A stretch of DNA of 64,000 nucleotides from Cryptomeria japonica. Taxonomy: Eukaryota; Streptophyta; Pinopsida; Cupressales; Cupressaceae. Shown here piece by piece: positions 49,601-59,433 of this stretch. The number at the start of each line of letters is the position of its first letter. Position 1 is the stretch's first letter. A program made the position numbers and the translations under genes. The DNA is taken from the NCBI RefSeq assembly GCF_030272615.1, contig NC_081412.1, positions 670,928,852 through 670,992,851 of the forward strand. The letters run 5' to 3'. The notes below the pieces were generated by a model. The model was not told the DNA's origin, made no database searches, and saw only the letters and a program-made list of their open reading frames with translations.

Positions 49601-50444
49601 TGAAATGAATTTGAAAAACTATGCAATCCACAAGTCAAATTAACCAAAACAACTTAGGTTTTTATGAATTAAACCTCTCAATTTATGCAATTTGATTAAA
49701 ACAAGACCAAGGAGAAAAAATTTGAATTTTAAATTAAATGAATAATCATATCTAAAATATTAAATCTAAATTAGAAAACTCACAAGCTCAATTTTAGAAT
49801 TAAAAAATAATGTTTTTGTGACCTCTAAATTTTTAAAATTCAATGAAAAATTGAACTTGCAAATGTAAATTTGAATTTGAAATGCATAAAAAATCATATC
49901 TCAGAATATAAATCAAAATCATAGGTTTAAGGAGTTAGGTTCACCAAAATATAATAGTGAAAAAATAGGGTTTCCACCATTAGATATATGAAAACCACTA
50001 ATTTTTACTTAAGGAAACCATTACATTCAAAAGAGGTTTGCAATCCAATAGATCTAGTCATGAACTAGCAAGGATTTGGACTAAGAATTCTAATTGGATT
50101 GGTGGTTTTGATGATGTGAATTAATAAACCCTCTTTTTAAGTTGAATTACTAAAATTAGGGTAAAAGTGTTGGGAATGAAAATGAAAATGTGGAAACAAT
50201 AAGCTACAGTTGCAAAATCGACCCACAAATCTGGATCTAATGAAAGTAAGAAGATTCAGATATGCTTCTAGAAAGAGCTCCTAAATTGTTAGCACCATTT
50301 CACCTCACCTTGGTCCTTCAAAATTTTCACACTCCAATGGGGGATGAATTCATCACTACAAACAATGCTTATTCTGAAGATTGCAACTTTGTATCAGTTT
50401 CCTACACACATAAAGAAGGAGAAATAAGTTGGGAGTAGGGATTT
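49601..50444. other. AT-rich spacer
   Basis: Repeated phrases such as aatcatatctaaaatat and aatttgaatttgaaatg give it the look of an untranslated retroelement leader, but no boundary is visible. Confidence 0.4.
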
Positions 50445-50655
50445 CCCAATGAGGACCATGGCATCATGCCCTAGTCCTGCCCTATTTTAGTTCTAGAAAA
50501 AAAGGGCCATGTGATGTGTAAAGTGAAAAGGAGGCCAGATTTGAATGGTATAAGAAGAATTAGGTCCTAGTTCAGCTTTGGGATATGAAAGATAAGAGGG
50601 GGGCCAAAAGTGTTGACCAGATTGTAAGGGAGTATAATTTAGGATACTGCAGTAT
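50445..50655. repeat. Direct repeat copy B (partner at 43276-43500)
   Basis: Same order of phrases as copy A, diverged by roughly one base in five to eight. It ends where the coding relic at 50640-51490 begins. Confidence 0.75.
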
Positions 50656-51490
50656 GCAACATATGAGGTCATATAAAACTTTTGATCTATCTTGACTCTA
50701 TGCAATTGTTCATCTAAGTTATCACTAATCATTTTTCCATGATCAATGTATTCAGTCCTTGTGAGGATGGTCTTGATGAACAACAATATCTAAGGGAAAA
50801 TTTCCTTTGCATTTAATAATCTAGCAACTCCGCTGAGGAGAGTGATGTAGTCCCTAGAATCCAAGTGAAATTATTCCCTATAAAGAAACTTCATTTGTTC
50901 CAGCTAACTTGGCTTCTTTGTCTTTTCTATCAAATTATCATTAATATATCTCATAGGGTCCTTTTCCTTGCAATAGTATATTTCTCCCCATGTAACCATA
51001 ACATTTTCATATGAATCACACTTGCGAATATTAAATAAATCTTCAATAACATCAAGATATATATTTGGAATTATATTTTCTAGTGGGTCGTGAAATCTTC
51101 TTTCGTATAGGTTATATTTGGAAGCACACGCCATAATCAAATTAGGATATTGTAAAGTTTCCAAAAATCCTACAACTTGAACAAATCCTGATCAAACTAA
51201 TGAGGTGGTCCAAGTGATTCTCCCATCTAGCCTTGTCATCCTCTATAGGAACTAATTCAGGTCCACATATCCCAAGTCTATGTTAGTAATGTCTATTTCC
51301 AAATAATGTAGCTTGGTGGGAGGAAGATAGGAGCCAAACTTGTACTTCATCATGATCACCCTTGATTGAGACATCAACAAATTTGCATTCCATGAAATTG
51401 ATGTCAATAGATTTATTATTAAACAAAAAGAACAAAAACTTAGTAATCTATTGGTGATAAAATCTTTTTGAAACCATGCCAAATTTTAGC
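50640..51490 (-). other. Decayed coding relic, family unknown
   Basis: Minus-strand pieces 51482-51252, 51164-50904 and 50786-50640 read as one protein: FGSYLPPTKLHYLEIDITN, TLQYPNLIMACASKYNLYER, then VMVTWGEIYYCKEKDPMRYI and TRTEYIDHGKMISDNLDEQL. No domain was recognised; the context suggests an old retroelement gene. Confidence 0.4.
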
Positions 51491-52609
51491 TTTATTGAAA
51501 ACATTCAGGGGTCAAGGTTAATGGCATCCCTAATCCCTACTTTAAATGGGCTCTGACAACCTTCAAGGGTCAGGGATTCCATTAGCCCCGAGCCTTGCTT
51601 ACATTGAGAAATGACAATGGACAAGAGTCAAGCATGTCTCCATCATTGATCCTAGCCAATAAAACCATTAGGAGTTAGGGTAGTGATGACCCCTGATCCT
51701 TGTTTGCAACAATATTGGGGGTTGGGGGAAGTGACATCCCTCAACCCCTCTTTGCATAGATCGACCTTGTATCACAAATCAAGGTTTTTAAATCCCCAAC
51801 CCTTGAGATTGGAGAATTGGTGATTGAATAACCTTGTTCCTTAGTTGAATAAAGTAAAACAATTGATGGGCTCAAAGCGAAAAAAATGAAGGAAACCCTA
51901 GCTTGGCGTTTTGGCTTTCGTCAATCCCTGACTAGGGTATCGATCTACCCAAATGGTTTGCATAACTCTATCAAAGGTAGGAAAATCAAAATAAAACCCT
52001 AAACCAAAAAAACTAATCAATGCAAAAAATTTAAGACATGCACCCAACTCACTAGTGCTGCAGAGAAAACACAAAATGAAAACCCTAAAATTAGACCTAA
52101 TGGGCAAGTGTTTTACAAGATTTCAAAGAAACAAAAACACAAAATAATATGAAAATAAACCAAAAGGAAGAAGAAAAGAGAGAAAAAATGATTGAATCTA
52201 AGACTTGAATCAGCCATCATGCTCAATGTGCCCTCTTAGTTAAGACAAACTCAACTATGACTTGTAGAGACACTGCATAACCAAGTTGAGGACCACAAAA
52301 AATGTAGTGAAAGTGAGAAAAAAGAGTGAGGATTTAGTTTATACATGCCCAAAAAGGGCTCATTAAATGCACACAAGAGTATAGGTGGGACCACCAAAGG
52401 TCGGGTGTTGGGAATTTGAGGGTCACCTAGGTAATGGTGCTGGGGATCATCGATCCCTAGTTAAGAGAGGTAGGGGTTGGAGATGAAAGAATTTTATATC
52501 CTTTCTACTCTAAGTGGAGCTCAGACAAACTTGAGGCAGTGGATTGAGGATTGAAGTTCTCTCTCCCAGAAAGGGCAGAGAAACATGGAATCCTCGACCT
52601 TCAATCCCC
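51491..52609. other. Unassigned spacer with weak internal repeats
   Basis: Between 51490 and 51830 loosely repeated phrases on the theme ccctgatcc / ggggtcaggg / catccct recur at 60-80 base spacing. No gene recognised. Confidence 0.4.
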
Positions 52610-52780
52610 AAAGACATGGAAAGAGAAGAAAGAGGAAAAGGAAAAAGAAAAGAAGAAAAAAGAGAAAAAAGGAAGAAAGGAAGAAAGGAAAAAAAAAATG
52701 GAAGGAAAGGGAAGGAAAAGGACAACAAGGAGCAAGAAAGGGAAAAGGCAAAGGGGAAGAAAAACAAAAAAGGTGGTCCC
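52610..52780. repeat. Polypurine low-complexity tract
   Basis: Nearly pure A and G on the plus strand for about 160 bases (gaagaaag, ggaaaa and ggaagg words). Overlapping lysine/glutamate-rich and phenylalanine/leucine-rich frames on both strands come from this composition and are not genes. Confidence 0.9.
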
Positions 52781-53034
52781 ATATTATCAAAATGAGAAAA
52801 AGGGGTGTGAGTTGTGGAGGCACAAGACTACAAATTCAAGGGATCTTAAACATTAATGAATGACATCTAAAAGTAATGATGGAATTTCCTATTTATTCTT
52901 AATATATGCATCTCATAAGAAAATTTCAATATTTCAATATGTGTCAAAATGACCTTATGCGTTTTTGTTCTCTTTCTATAGATGAAGAGATAGTAGCTTT
53001 AAGTTCTCTAGTTAAGGAATCACAATACTTCCAT

Positions 53035-55090
53035 AATGGCTATTGATGATCCTCAAGTTTACACAAGGGTGAGAGCTAGACTACACCATAGGTGGAATAC
53101 CATGGTCACACGTAAGCTTTGTTAAATATTGTAGCAAGGTACTCACACAAGGGTGAGCATTCATTTTTTTCACATAATTGGAAAAGGTGTTGATCCTTGT
53201 CCAAATGAGGTAAAATAATATGACGCTATTAGGGATGAAGAAAGGTCTAATGGGAAAGTATCTAACTTGATCTCTCATGCTTCAATGACAAGGGCAATTG
53301 TTGCAACTCAAAATTAAAATAGAGAGTCAAAAGTATATGTCTTCTAGAGATACACCCACAAAATATTCACACAAGACACTACACATTGGCAACTCAAACC
53401 CCATTGGAAGATTATTTGATGTGTAAGATTGAGAAGTGGTTGATGTTGTGAGTGCACACTTCTTTTATACAAATGGAATATTGCTTAATGTTTCTTGTTC
53501 ACCTTTTTATGGATAGATGGTTCAAGCTACCAATAATGGATTGGCTAGGTATAGGCCACATGGGTAAGAAAAGATTCACAGTACACTAATTGATAAATAC
53601 AAATTTAAATTTGAGCAACAATATGCATCGATAAAAAGAGTGGTCTATAAAAGGATACAATATTATGATAGATGGGTAGATACATGCTAGAAATCATCCA
53701 TAACTTAATATCATGGTTAACTTGTAGCAAAGGGCCTTATTTTTTAAGGCAATAGATTGTTTAGGACAAGAAAACAATAAGAAGTTTCTTCATAGTTAGC
53801 TACATCACACCATTGAGGAGGTGGGGGTATCACATGTAGTGCAAGTTGTTACAGATGTTCTCCCCTATTTGTAAAGCAATAAACATCTTGGTGTAAAAAA
53901 ATACAAGCATATATTTTGGACACAATGTTGTTTGCATTCATTGAATAATGAACTCAAAGATATTGGCAAATTCTAGTTGATTTTAGATCTCATTAAAAAG
54001 GGTAGAAGAAATAAGGTGTTCATATGTAACCATCACCACACAAAAGCCATTTATCCAAAATTTGCCAAGGTGGAACTTCTCAACTCTACTAATACATGGT
54101 TTAATTCTTATTTTATTTTTCTTTTCTTCTTTTTTGAAGTCAAAGTATCTTTGTATTCCACAATAGTTACTGATGCATTAGAATCTTGGAGACAATTTAT
54201 ATTAGATACTATAGTTGAGGTAAGAATTGTGGTCCTTGACCATTTTTGGGTAGATATTGAATTCATTGTTGACTTTATTCAGCCTACATGTGAGGAGATC
54301 AAATTTGTAGATTCAAATGAGATATGTTTAGGAGAAATTTATGAAGAAATAGATTCCATGAGAGAAAGAGTAAGAAAAAAATAACAGAGGCAAAAGATAT
54401 TTTTCTATATCCTTTGATAGAAGAAAAGCAATGTGGAAGATGGAACAAACTTAACACAACACTGAACACTGTCCTACCTATGCCTTAAATCCTAAATTGC
54501 ATAATATACAAGTGACTGAGAGAAAGGCTCCATATGAGGATAGAGATGTAATGAAGGGATTTTGGGCTGCAATAAAATTTTTTTATAGCTTGGGTGAGGA
54601 TGCTTCATTTATGAGGAGTCAATGAAATAAGTTTCCATATGGGCATGGTGATTTTCCTTTTGTGGAAGCTTAATATAACATGCAACCGAGAAAAGACCCT
54701 ATAGAGTGGTACTGGAACCATGAAGATGAAACCCTTGAATTACAATCATTTGCAATAAGTTTTCTTTCACAAGTAGCCAACTTTTCATCTTGTGAGAGAA
54801 ATTGGAGTATTTATGGTTTAATTAATTTATTAAAGAGAAACCGATTTTGGGTCAAAAAAAGTAAATAAAAAGGCATTGTCTACAAGGAGGGTCCTTCAAC
54901 AAAATGGGGCCAAATGTCACTTGATGGAGAAGTTGTAGCCATGGTGTATGAAGTGGTTGAAGTAGATGGCCTTAGTGATTTACCCCTAGCTCTGTTACCA
55001 ACAAAGGAACTTGAGTTTGAGAGTGATGAGTATTTGGAGATCATTATATATGATAACCTTAATATGGATGATCGTGATGTAGAAATGTAG
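53035..55090 (+). pseudogene. Decayed hAT transposase
   Basis: Plus-strand pieces follow the hAT order. A BED-finger remnant (GTHTRVSIHFFHIIGKGVDP, about 53135-53200) is followed by NGLARYRPHG and STLIDKYKFKFEQQYASIK (about 53540-53640). A DUF659-like part (HTIEEVGVSHVVQVVTD, then KYKHIFWTQCCLHSLN) reaches about 53950. The middle is the long open piece 53977-54384 (FAKVELLNSTNTWFNSYF, FWVDIEFIVDFIQPTCEEIK). The C-terminal dimerisation region follows (FLSQVANFSSCERNWSIYGL, about 54760-54830), and the reading ends at 55090. Many stops and frame changes interrupt it. In the family the enzyme cuts and pastes the element; this copy is dead. Terminal inverted repeats and 8-base target duplications were not found. 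Confidence 0.88.
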
Positions 55091-55558
55091 ATGATAGATT
55101 TTTATTTTTTTTGTATCAAACTGTCAAACTATTAAGATTTCTGAATTTTAATATATGCAATTTAAAGACTAATATCAAATATGTCATGCTAACTATGTAC
55201 TTGGACTATTTGACATAATGACATTTGTCATTTGTATATTTAAACTTTAGAATTAATATTCATTACCAAACTTTTTCACTATTCTTGCTTTGAAAGTTAA
55301 ATGTCATTATACTTTTATTAAATTAAACATTAAAAAAAATCTGTTTCTGTTTCACAATTACAACATAGTTGTTCCTCCTAGACCCTCACTGTATGTTTCT
55401 CCCAGCTAGAAAAATTGTATGGTGGAAATTTTTTTAAGGCTTTACATTGAGATTCTTAAATTTCAGATAAGCATTAAGACAGAGGAAACATCGTAATTAC
55501 ACATCGTACAAATATATATCTACGAAAGTTTTCACTACCCTTCCATCCATGCATTCTC
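55091..55558. other. Spacer and likely promoter region of the TNL gene
   Basis: AT-rich. The last 150 bases before the first ATG of the TNL gene would hold its promoter and leader, but no single TATA site stands out enough to call. Confidence 0.35.
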
Positions 55559-58500
55559 ATGATCTCTCTCTATTTATTGTGTGAAGAAATATTAGCACAA
55601 TACCTCGCAATGGATCAGATCGACACCAGTCAATTGGAGAAATTAAGCATCGGAGAATATACTCAAGCTCGGCGCTCGATCGGAGAGACTACAAATTTAC
55701 GCACATACGAATCCCCCAAGTCCAACACACCGATTGGAAGGTGAGATACATTCTATTTGAATACTTTTGTCTTCTCTGCCACAAGAATCCAATTCTAAAA
55801 CTCACTTGTTATTTCAATTAACAGTGACCGAGGACAGAAATTTTTGGCTCAAGATGTATTTCTCAGTCACAGTGGTAAGCAGAAAAATTTTGTTAGGCAG
55901 CTGTACAGAGACCTCACAAACCAGGGTGTGTCCTGCTTCTTTGATCAAAATAGTGAAAGTTTGCCAGTGGGGGAAGATTTCCCCTCTCGTATTTTTGAAG
56001 CTGCCAAGACATGTAAAGTAGCAGTTTTACTTCTCTCTATGGATTTCCTCCTATCAAAGTGGCCAATGCTGGAACTCTCTACTTTCGTTGAAACGAGAGA
56101 TAAATGCCAAAATCCCAACCTCAAAATTTTACCCTTGTTCTTCCAGATTTCCCCGGACGCCCTTAAAACCATTACACCAGACGACGAAAAGTGGAAAGAG
56201 TTGGAGAAATCCGAGGAAAAGCGAGCCGAATGGCACCAAGCTTTGAGTGCAATACGGCGAATTAACGGGTTGAAGTTCATTGAAGGTAATGATGAAGTGA
56301 AGTTTAGAGATGAAATTGTGAAAGAGATCTGGCGTATACTTCCAACACCCTCACCAAGGTATCATGTGTCTTGTATGCAAGGACAAGTACGCATGTGTCA
56401 GGTGAAAACACCCCAATACCTTCTTCTATGTTGGTTGTATTGTCACTATCATGTCTGCTTACTTATTTATTATATTTGTTTCTTCGACAAAGTTCAGCCG
56501 AACAAGAAGGGAATCCGTATTGCAGGATTGTAAGGGATAGCAGGCCAGGGGAAAACTACACTCGGCAAGGCTTTCTTGAACTTTAAACTGGGAGATTTTG
56601 AAGGTAAAGTATGTCATCTGGAATTTTCCAGAGGGGATTCGTTCGAAAGAATTAAACTTGCCCTGCACCACCTCACTCACTGCCCTCAGTCACATCTCTA
56701 AACACAGTCATGCCAAGATCAGGTGAGCAAATTCACATATTTTATTTATGTTGGCAGGATGTTTTTCCTCTAAATATAGATTTCTTTATACGACTCCAGT
56801 GTTATGTAAATGACTCTAAACAAGATGTGTAAGTAATCAACTTACAGGCACAAGCTGATCAGTTGTATAGAAGAGTGGAGGGCCGAAGGGTATTGTTGGT
56901 TCTCGACAATATCACAGAAGAAAGTATAGATGAGTTACGTAGTATCTTAAGGCAGAATTGGGACAAAACAGCTGCATCCTTTTGAGCTCTCGGAGTGTAG
57001 ATGTTCTAGAGAAGCATTTCAAGATAGATAAGCAGTCATGCATGCACGTCCCAGGGCTCAAAGAGGAAGAGGCCATAGACATCTTGTTGGAAAGGACATT
57101 TATAGAAAAGTCAATGTTTGGGGCAGAGGACAAAGCTTCTGCTGTCAAGTGTGCATACAGATGTTCGTTCAAGGAGGTTGGTCGGAGAGTTGGAACATTT
57201 CACCTGTTAGCCTTAAAAGCTTTTGGCGGCCACCTCTCCAGTAAATGCGGTTCGTATTTGTCAAATTGGGTTAGTGATATAGAAGGCTGGGTAGACCGGT
57301 GCGGTTACGGTTTGGATGACTTGTTGGCTTTGCTGGGAAAAACTTTTGACAACATGTGTCCCGAATATCGCACCATATTCATGCTTCTTACCCTATATAT
57401 ACCGCCTCATATGTCTCACCACATAGTTAATCAATGGCTGGCAATGATACTCAACAAAGAAATCTCATTTATTGAGAAAGCAGTGAGTTGAATATTTGCT
57501 TTTAAACCTTTATAGTTTTGTGATATGGGCGTTTTTAATTGAAAAAACGCTGAACGCCTACTTTATGCGTGGTTTCAGGTTGAGGATCTATGTAAGAAGT
57601 CTTTTACTGAAGAATCTGGACCTCAAATTCGCATACACGACCTATATGTTGAGTTCGCACAAAGCAAAGCAAATGAAATGAGGAGCTGGCTGTGCCGGAA
57701 GGGTGACCCACGTAGTACACGTAGGTTAATATCAGAAGATAATGCAGGGTTTGAATTGGCTAAGTTGGAGCAATGCATGCATCTAAGAACGTCCCAGATC
57801 GCCCCACACGACCTTCAAAGTATGTTGGTGCTTGAGCTTATAGATGTGGAGAATATGAGCAAACTCGACATGGGTGGGATGGGCCGTCTCAGAAGTATTA
57901 CATTACACAATTGCAAAGACCTGGCAGCGCTTGAAGGTATGGAAAAGTTGCAACAGCTTGCGTGGCTTCAGATAAGCGATGTAGATCCAATGTTTGAACT
58001 TCCGGAGCTAAGCAGCCTCGAAGGTTTACAACATCTTGAGATCAATATTGCAGGCAGCCAGGTGGTCAATCACCTGGGAGATCTTACCGGTTGTGTTTTT
58101 CTGAGAGAGATTAATGTTCGTTGTCGATCCCTCTTAGAGTTCCCAAGGTTGAATGGTTTGCGGTATTTGGAGAAAGTGGAATTTAGTGTGTTTGATAAAG
58201 TGAAGGGGCCCCTCGACTGTACAAAATGCGTGGAGCTCCAAAGTGTTGACCTCGATAGTTGCTGTCAGATGGTTTCCTCACCGCTCCTCTCTGGGTGCAA
58301 GAAACTATCAAAAATTGTATTGTGGGAATGTGATGCAATGACTTCATGTGTAGATATAGATGTGCCAAGTGATTTAAGGACACTAGAGTTGTCTGTTTCA
58401 TCAGCAGCTGCTTCGTTGCCCAAAAGTATAGAGTCTTGTTATGGACTGAATAATCTTCAAGTGCAGAATATGTGGACTCTTAAGAAGCTTCCGAGTTTCA

Positions 58501-59108
58501 GAGTGTTATCAGACTTGTCTGTGCTCGAACTTGGCAAGTGTGGTATAAGGGAGCCACCAGATCTTACATGTTGTGTCTTGTTGGAGGATATTTACTTTTT
58601 CACACTCGAGAATTTAGAGTGGTTTCCCAACTTCTCATCTCTGAGGAAGTTGAAGAAGTTAAGTTTGTATGATTGTTGGAGCATTGAATATCCTCCCGAT
58701 ATTAGCGGTTGCCATGAATTACAGGTATTCCATCCAGTCTATAACGACAATATGAGAAGACTTCCAAACATGGGAGAGTTCCCACAATTAGAGGAAATCA
58801 AACTAAGTTGGCATTCTGAGGATTGGCATCGTTTGGCGGAGGTCACTAATGAGAGAAATGTGCATTGGCATTCTGAGAATGAGATCACTAATCGGACATA
58901 TTTGGATTGGGACATGTCTTGTACCGCTGAAGGTTACTCTCTTCAACCTTATGAGGACCTTCAATCTTGTCTGGAGCGCTTTAAAGGCGAAGGGTTCTCA
59001 AATTTAAGTGATGTAAACGCACCAAAAGCATTGAAAGAGTGGCAGTGGATGAAGGGTAAGACAATACTAGTGAAAAAGTATGTCCGTGGAGGGAAGCTCT
59101 ATTACTGA
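55559..59108 (+). CDS. TIR-NBS-LRR (TNL) immune receptor gene, five exons, NBS damaged
   Basis: A plant NLR of the TIR class; in the family these cytoplasmic or nuclear receptors recognise pathogen effectors and trigger TIR NADase signalling. Proposed exons are 55610-55740, 55825-56358, about 56498-56722, 56848-57482 and 57579-59108, with GT/AG borders. Exon 1 ends AAG|GTGAGA and joins exon 2 (aacag|TGACC) in frame. The start is either ATG 55559 or ATG 55610; both are in frame and the second gives MDQIDTSQLEKL. NBS motifs seen are the P-loop GIAGQGKTTLGK, kinase-2 RRVLLVLDNI, RNBS-B-like CILLSSRS and MHD-like IRIHDLYVEF. A TAA at 56531 lies just before the P-loop, another at 56699, and the frame changes near 56960; a clear GLPL motif is missing. 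The gene is therefore a recent pseudogene or makes partial products. Sequence error is the other option. Confidence 0.85.
55825..56358 (+). CDS. TIR-domain exon of the TNL gene
   Basis: After the in-frame junction SDRGQKFLAQ the exon reads DVFLSHSGKQKNFVRQLYRD, then GVSCFFDQNSESLPVGEDF, KVAVLLLSMDFLLSKWPMLE and LKILPLFFQISPDALKTI, and ends IWRILPTPSP. These are the TIR boxes in order, about 170 residues. The glutamate in WPMLEL is at the place of the catalytic glutamate of plant TIR NADases (usual form SxWCLxEL), so the active site may be intact; the usual Cys before it is Met. The frame stays open past the donor to 56533, so unspliced or alternatively polyadenylated RNA would encode a TIR-only protein of about 230 residues. 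A second donor (CAG|GTGAAA at 56401) would also fit the frame of the P-loop exon. Confidence 0.85.
56498..57482 (+). pseudogene. NB-ARC exons of the TNL gene (damaged)
   Basis: Two exons encode the nucleotide-binding switch. The first holds the P-loop (GIAGQGKTTLGKAFLNFKLG) and ends at ATCAG|GTGAGC (56722). The second begins after cttacag at 56848 with QADQLYRRVEGRRVLLVLDN, then changes frame near 56960 to CILLSSRSVDVLEKHFKIDK, VPGLKEEEAIDILLERTFIE, and later YRTIFMLLTLYIPPHMSHHI. It ends AAAGCA|GTGAGT at 57482. The stop before the P-loop (56531), the stop at 56699 and the frame change lie only here; neighbouring exons are open. This concentration could mean relaxed selection on the NBS, or an exon structure not resolved by eye. 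Confidence 0.8.
57579..59108 (+). CDS. MHD and LRR exon of the TNL gene
   Basis: Starts after ggtttcag at 57579, in phase with the previous exon (FIEKA|VEDLCKK), and is open for 510 codons to TGA at 59106-59108. It begins with the MHD-like IRIHDLYVEFAQ, then about 15 leucine-rich repeats from LQSMLVLELIDVENMSKL onwards (GRLRSITLHNCKDLAAL, LQQLAWLQISDVDPMFEL, LQHLEINIAG, CVFLREINVRC and so on), and ends with a short basic tail VKKYVRGGKLYY. LRRs of this class read the ligand and hold the receptor in its resting state. Fragments at 9505-10310 and 23465-24493 derive from related exons. It is the longest host open frame in the window. Confidence 0.9.
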   Translation, partial: VEDLCKKSFTEESGPQIRIHDLYVEFAQSKANEMRSWLCRKGDPRSTRRLISEDNAGFELAKLEQCMHLRTSQIAPHDLQSMLVLELIDVENMSKLDMGGMGRLRSITLHNCKDLAALEGMEKLQQLAWLQISDVDPMFELPELSSLEGLQHLEINIAGSQVVNHLGDLTGCVFLREINVRCRSLLEFPRLNGLRYLEKVEFSVFDKVKGPLDCTKCVELQSVDLDSCCQMVSSPLLSGCKKLSKIVLWECDAMTSCVDIDVPSDLRTLELSVSSAAASLPKSIESCYGLNNLQVQNMWTLKKLPSFRVLSDLSVLELGKCGIREPPDLTCCVLLEDIYFFTLENLEWFPNFSSLRKLKKLSLYDCWSIEYPPDISGCHELQVFHPVYNDNMRRLPNMGEFPQLEEIKLSWHSEDWHRLAEVTNERNVHWHSENEITNRTYLDWDMSCTAEGYSLQPYEDLQSCLERFKGEGFSNLSDVNAPKALKEWQWMKGKTILVKKYVRGGKLYY

Positions 59109-59333
59109 AGATAATGAAGAGGGCGCCTTTGGATGGATAATCGTCCCAAGAAATTAGATGGAGGATTGTCACGAACCAAATTTAGACTAGTAATCTTTAC
59201 TTTATTATTATGCTAGACATTATTCTATGTTAATAAATGTGTTTGACGATATTATTTAATGAGATGATAATATGGTATTAACGATATTTTTTTATGTGAT
59301 ACTATTTATGAGGTGTACTGTTAATGAATTTTA
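59109..59333 (+). other. Likely 3' untranslated region and spacer after the TNL gene
   Basis: AT-rich. Possible poly(A) signals (aataaatg near 59232, taatga words) are present, but none can be singled out. Confidence 0.35.
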
Positions 59334-59433
59334 TATATCATGATGAGTTGACGTTTTCGATGAGTATGAGATGGATGCAGGGTTATATCATGATGAGTTG
59401 ACTTTTTCGATGAGTATGAGGTGGATGCAGGAT
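59334..59433. repeat. 50-base tandem repeat, two units
   Basis: The unit atatcatgatgagttgac(g/t)t followed by tttcgatgagtatgag(a/g)tgg and atgcaggg occurs twice in direct succession, with two to three differences. Confidence 0.9.

Noticed and set aside
52521-52863. Several overlapping 80-100 codon frames on both strands
   Set aside because: All arise from the polypurine tract; lysine/glutamate on one strand and phenylalanine/leucine on the other.
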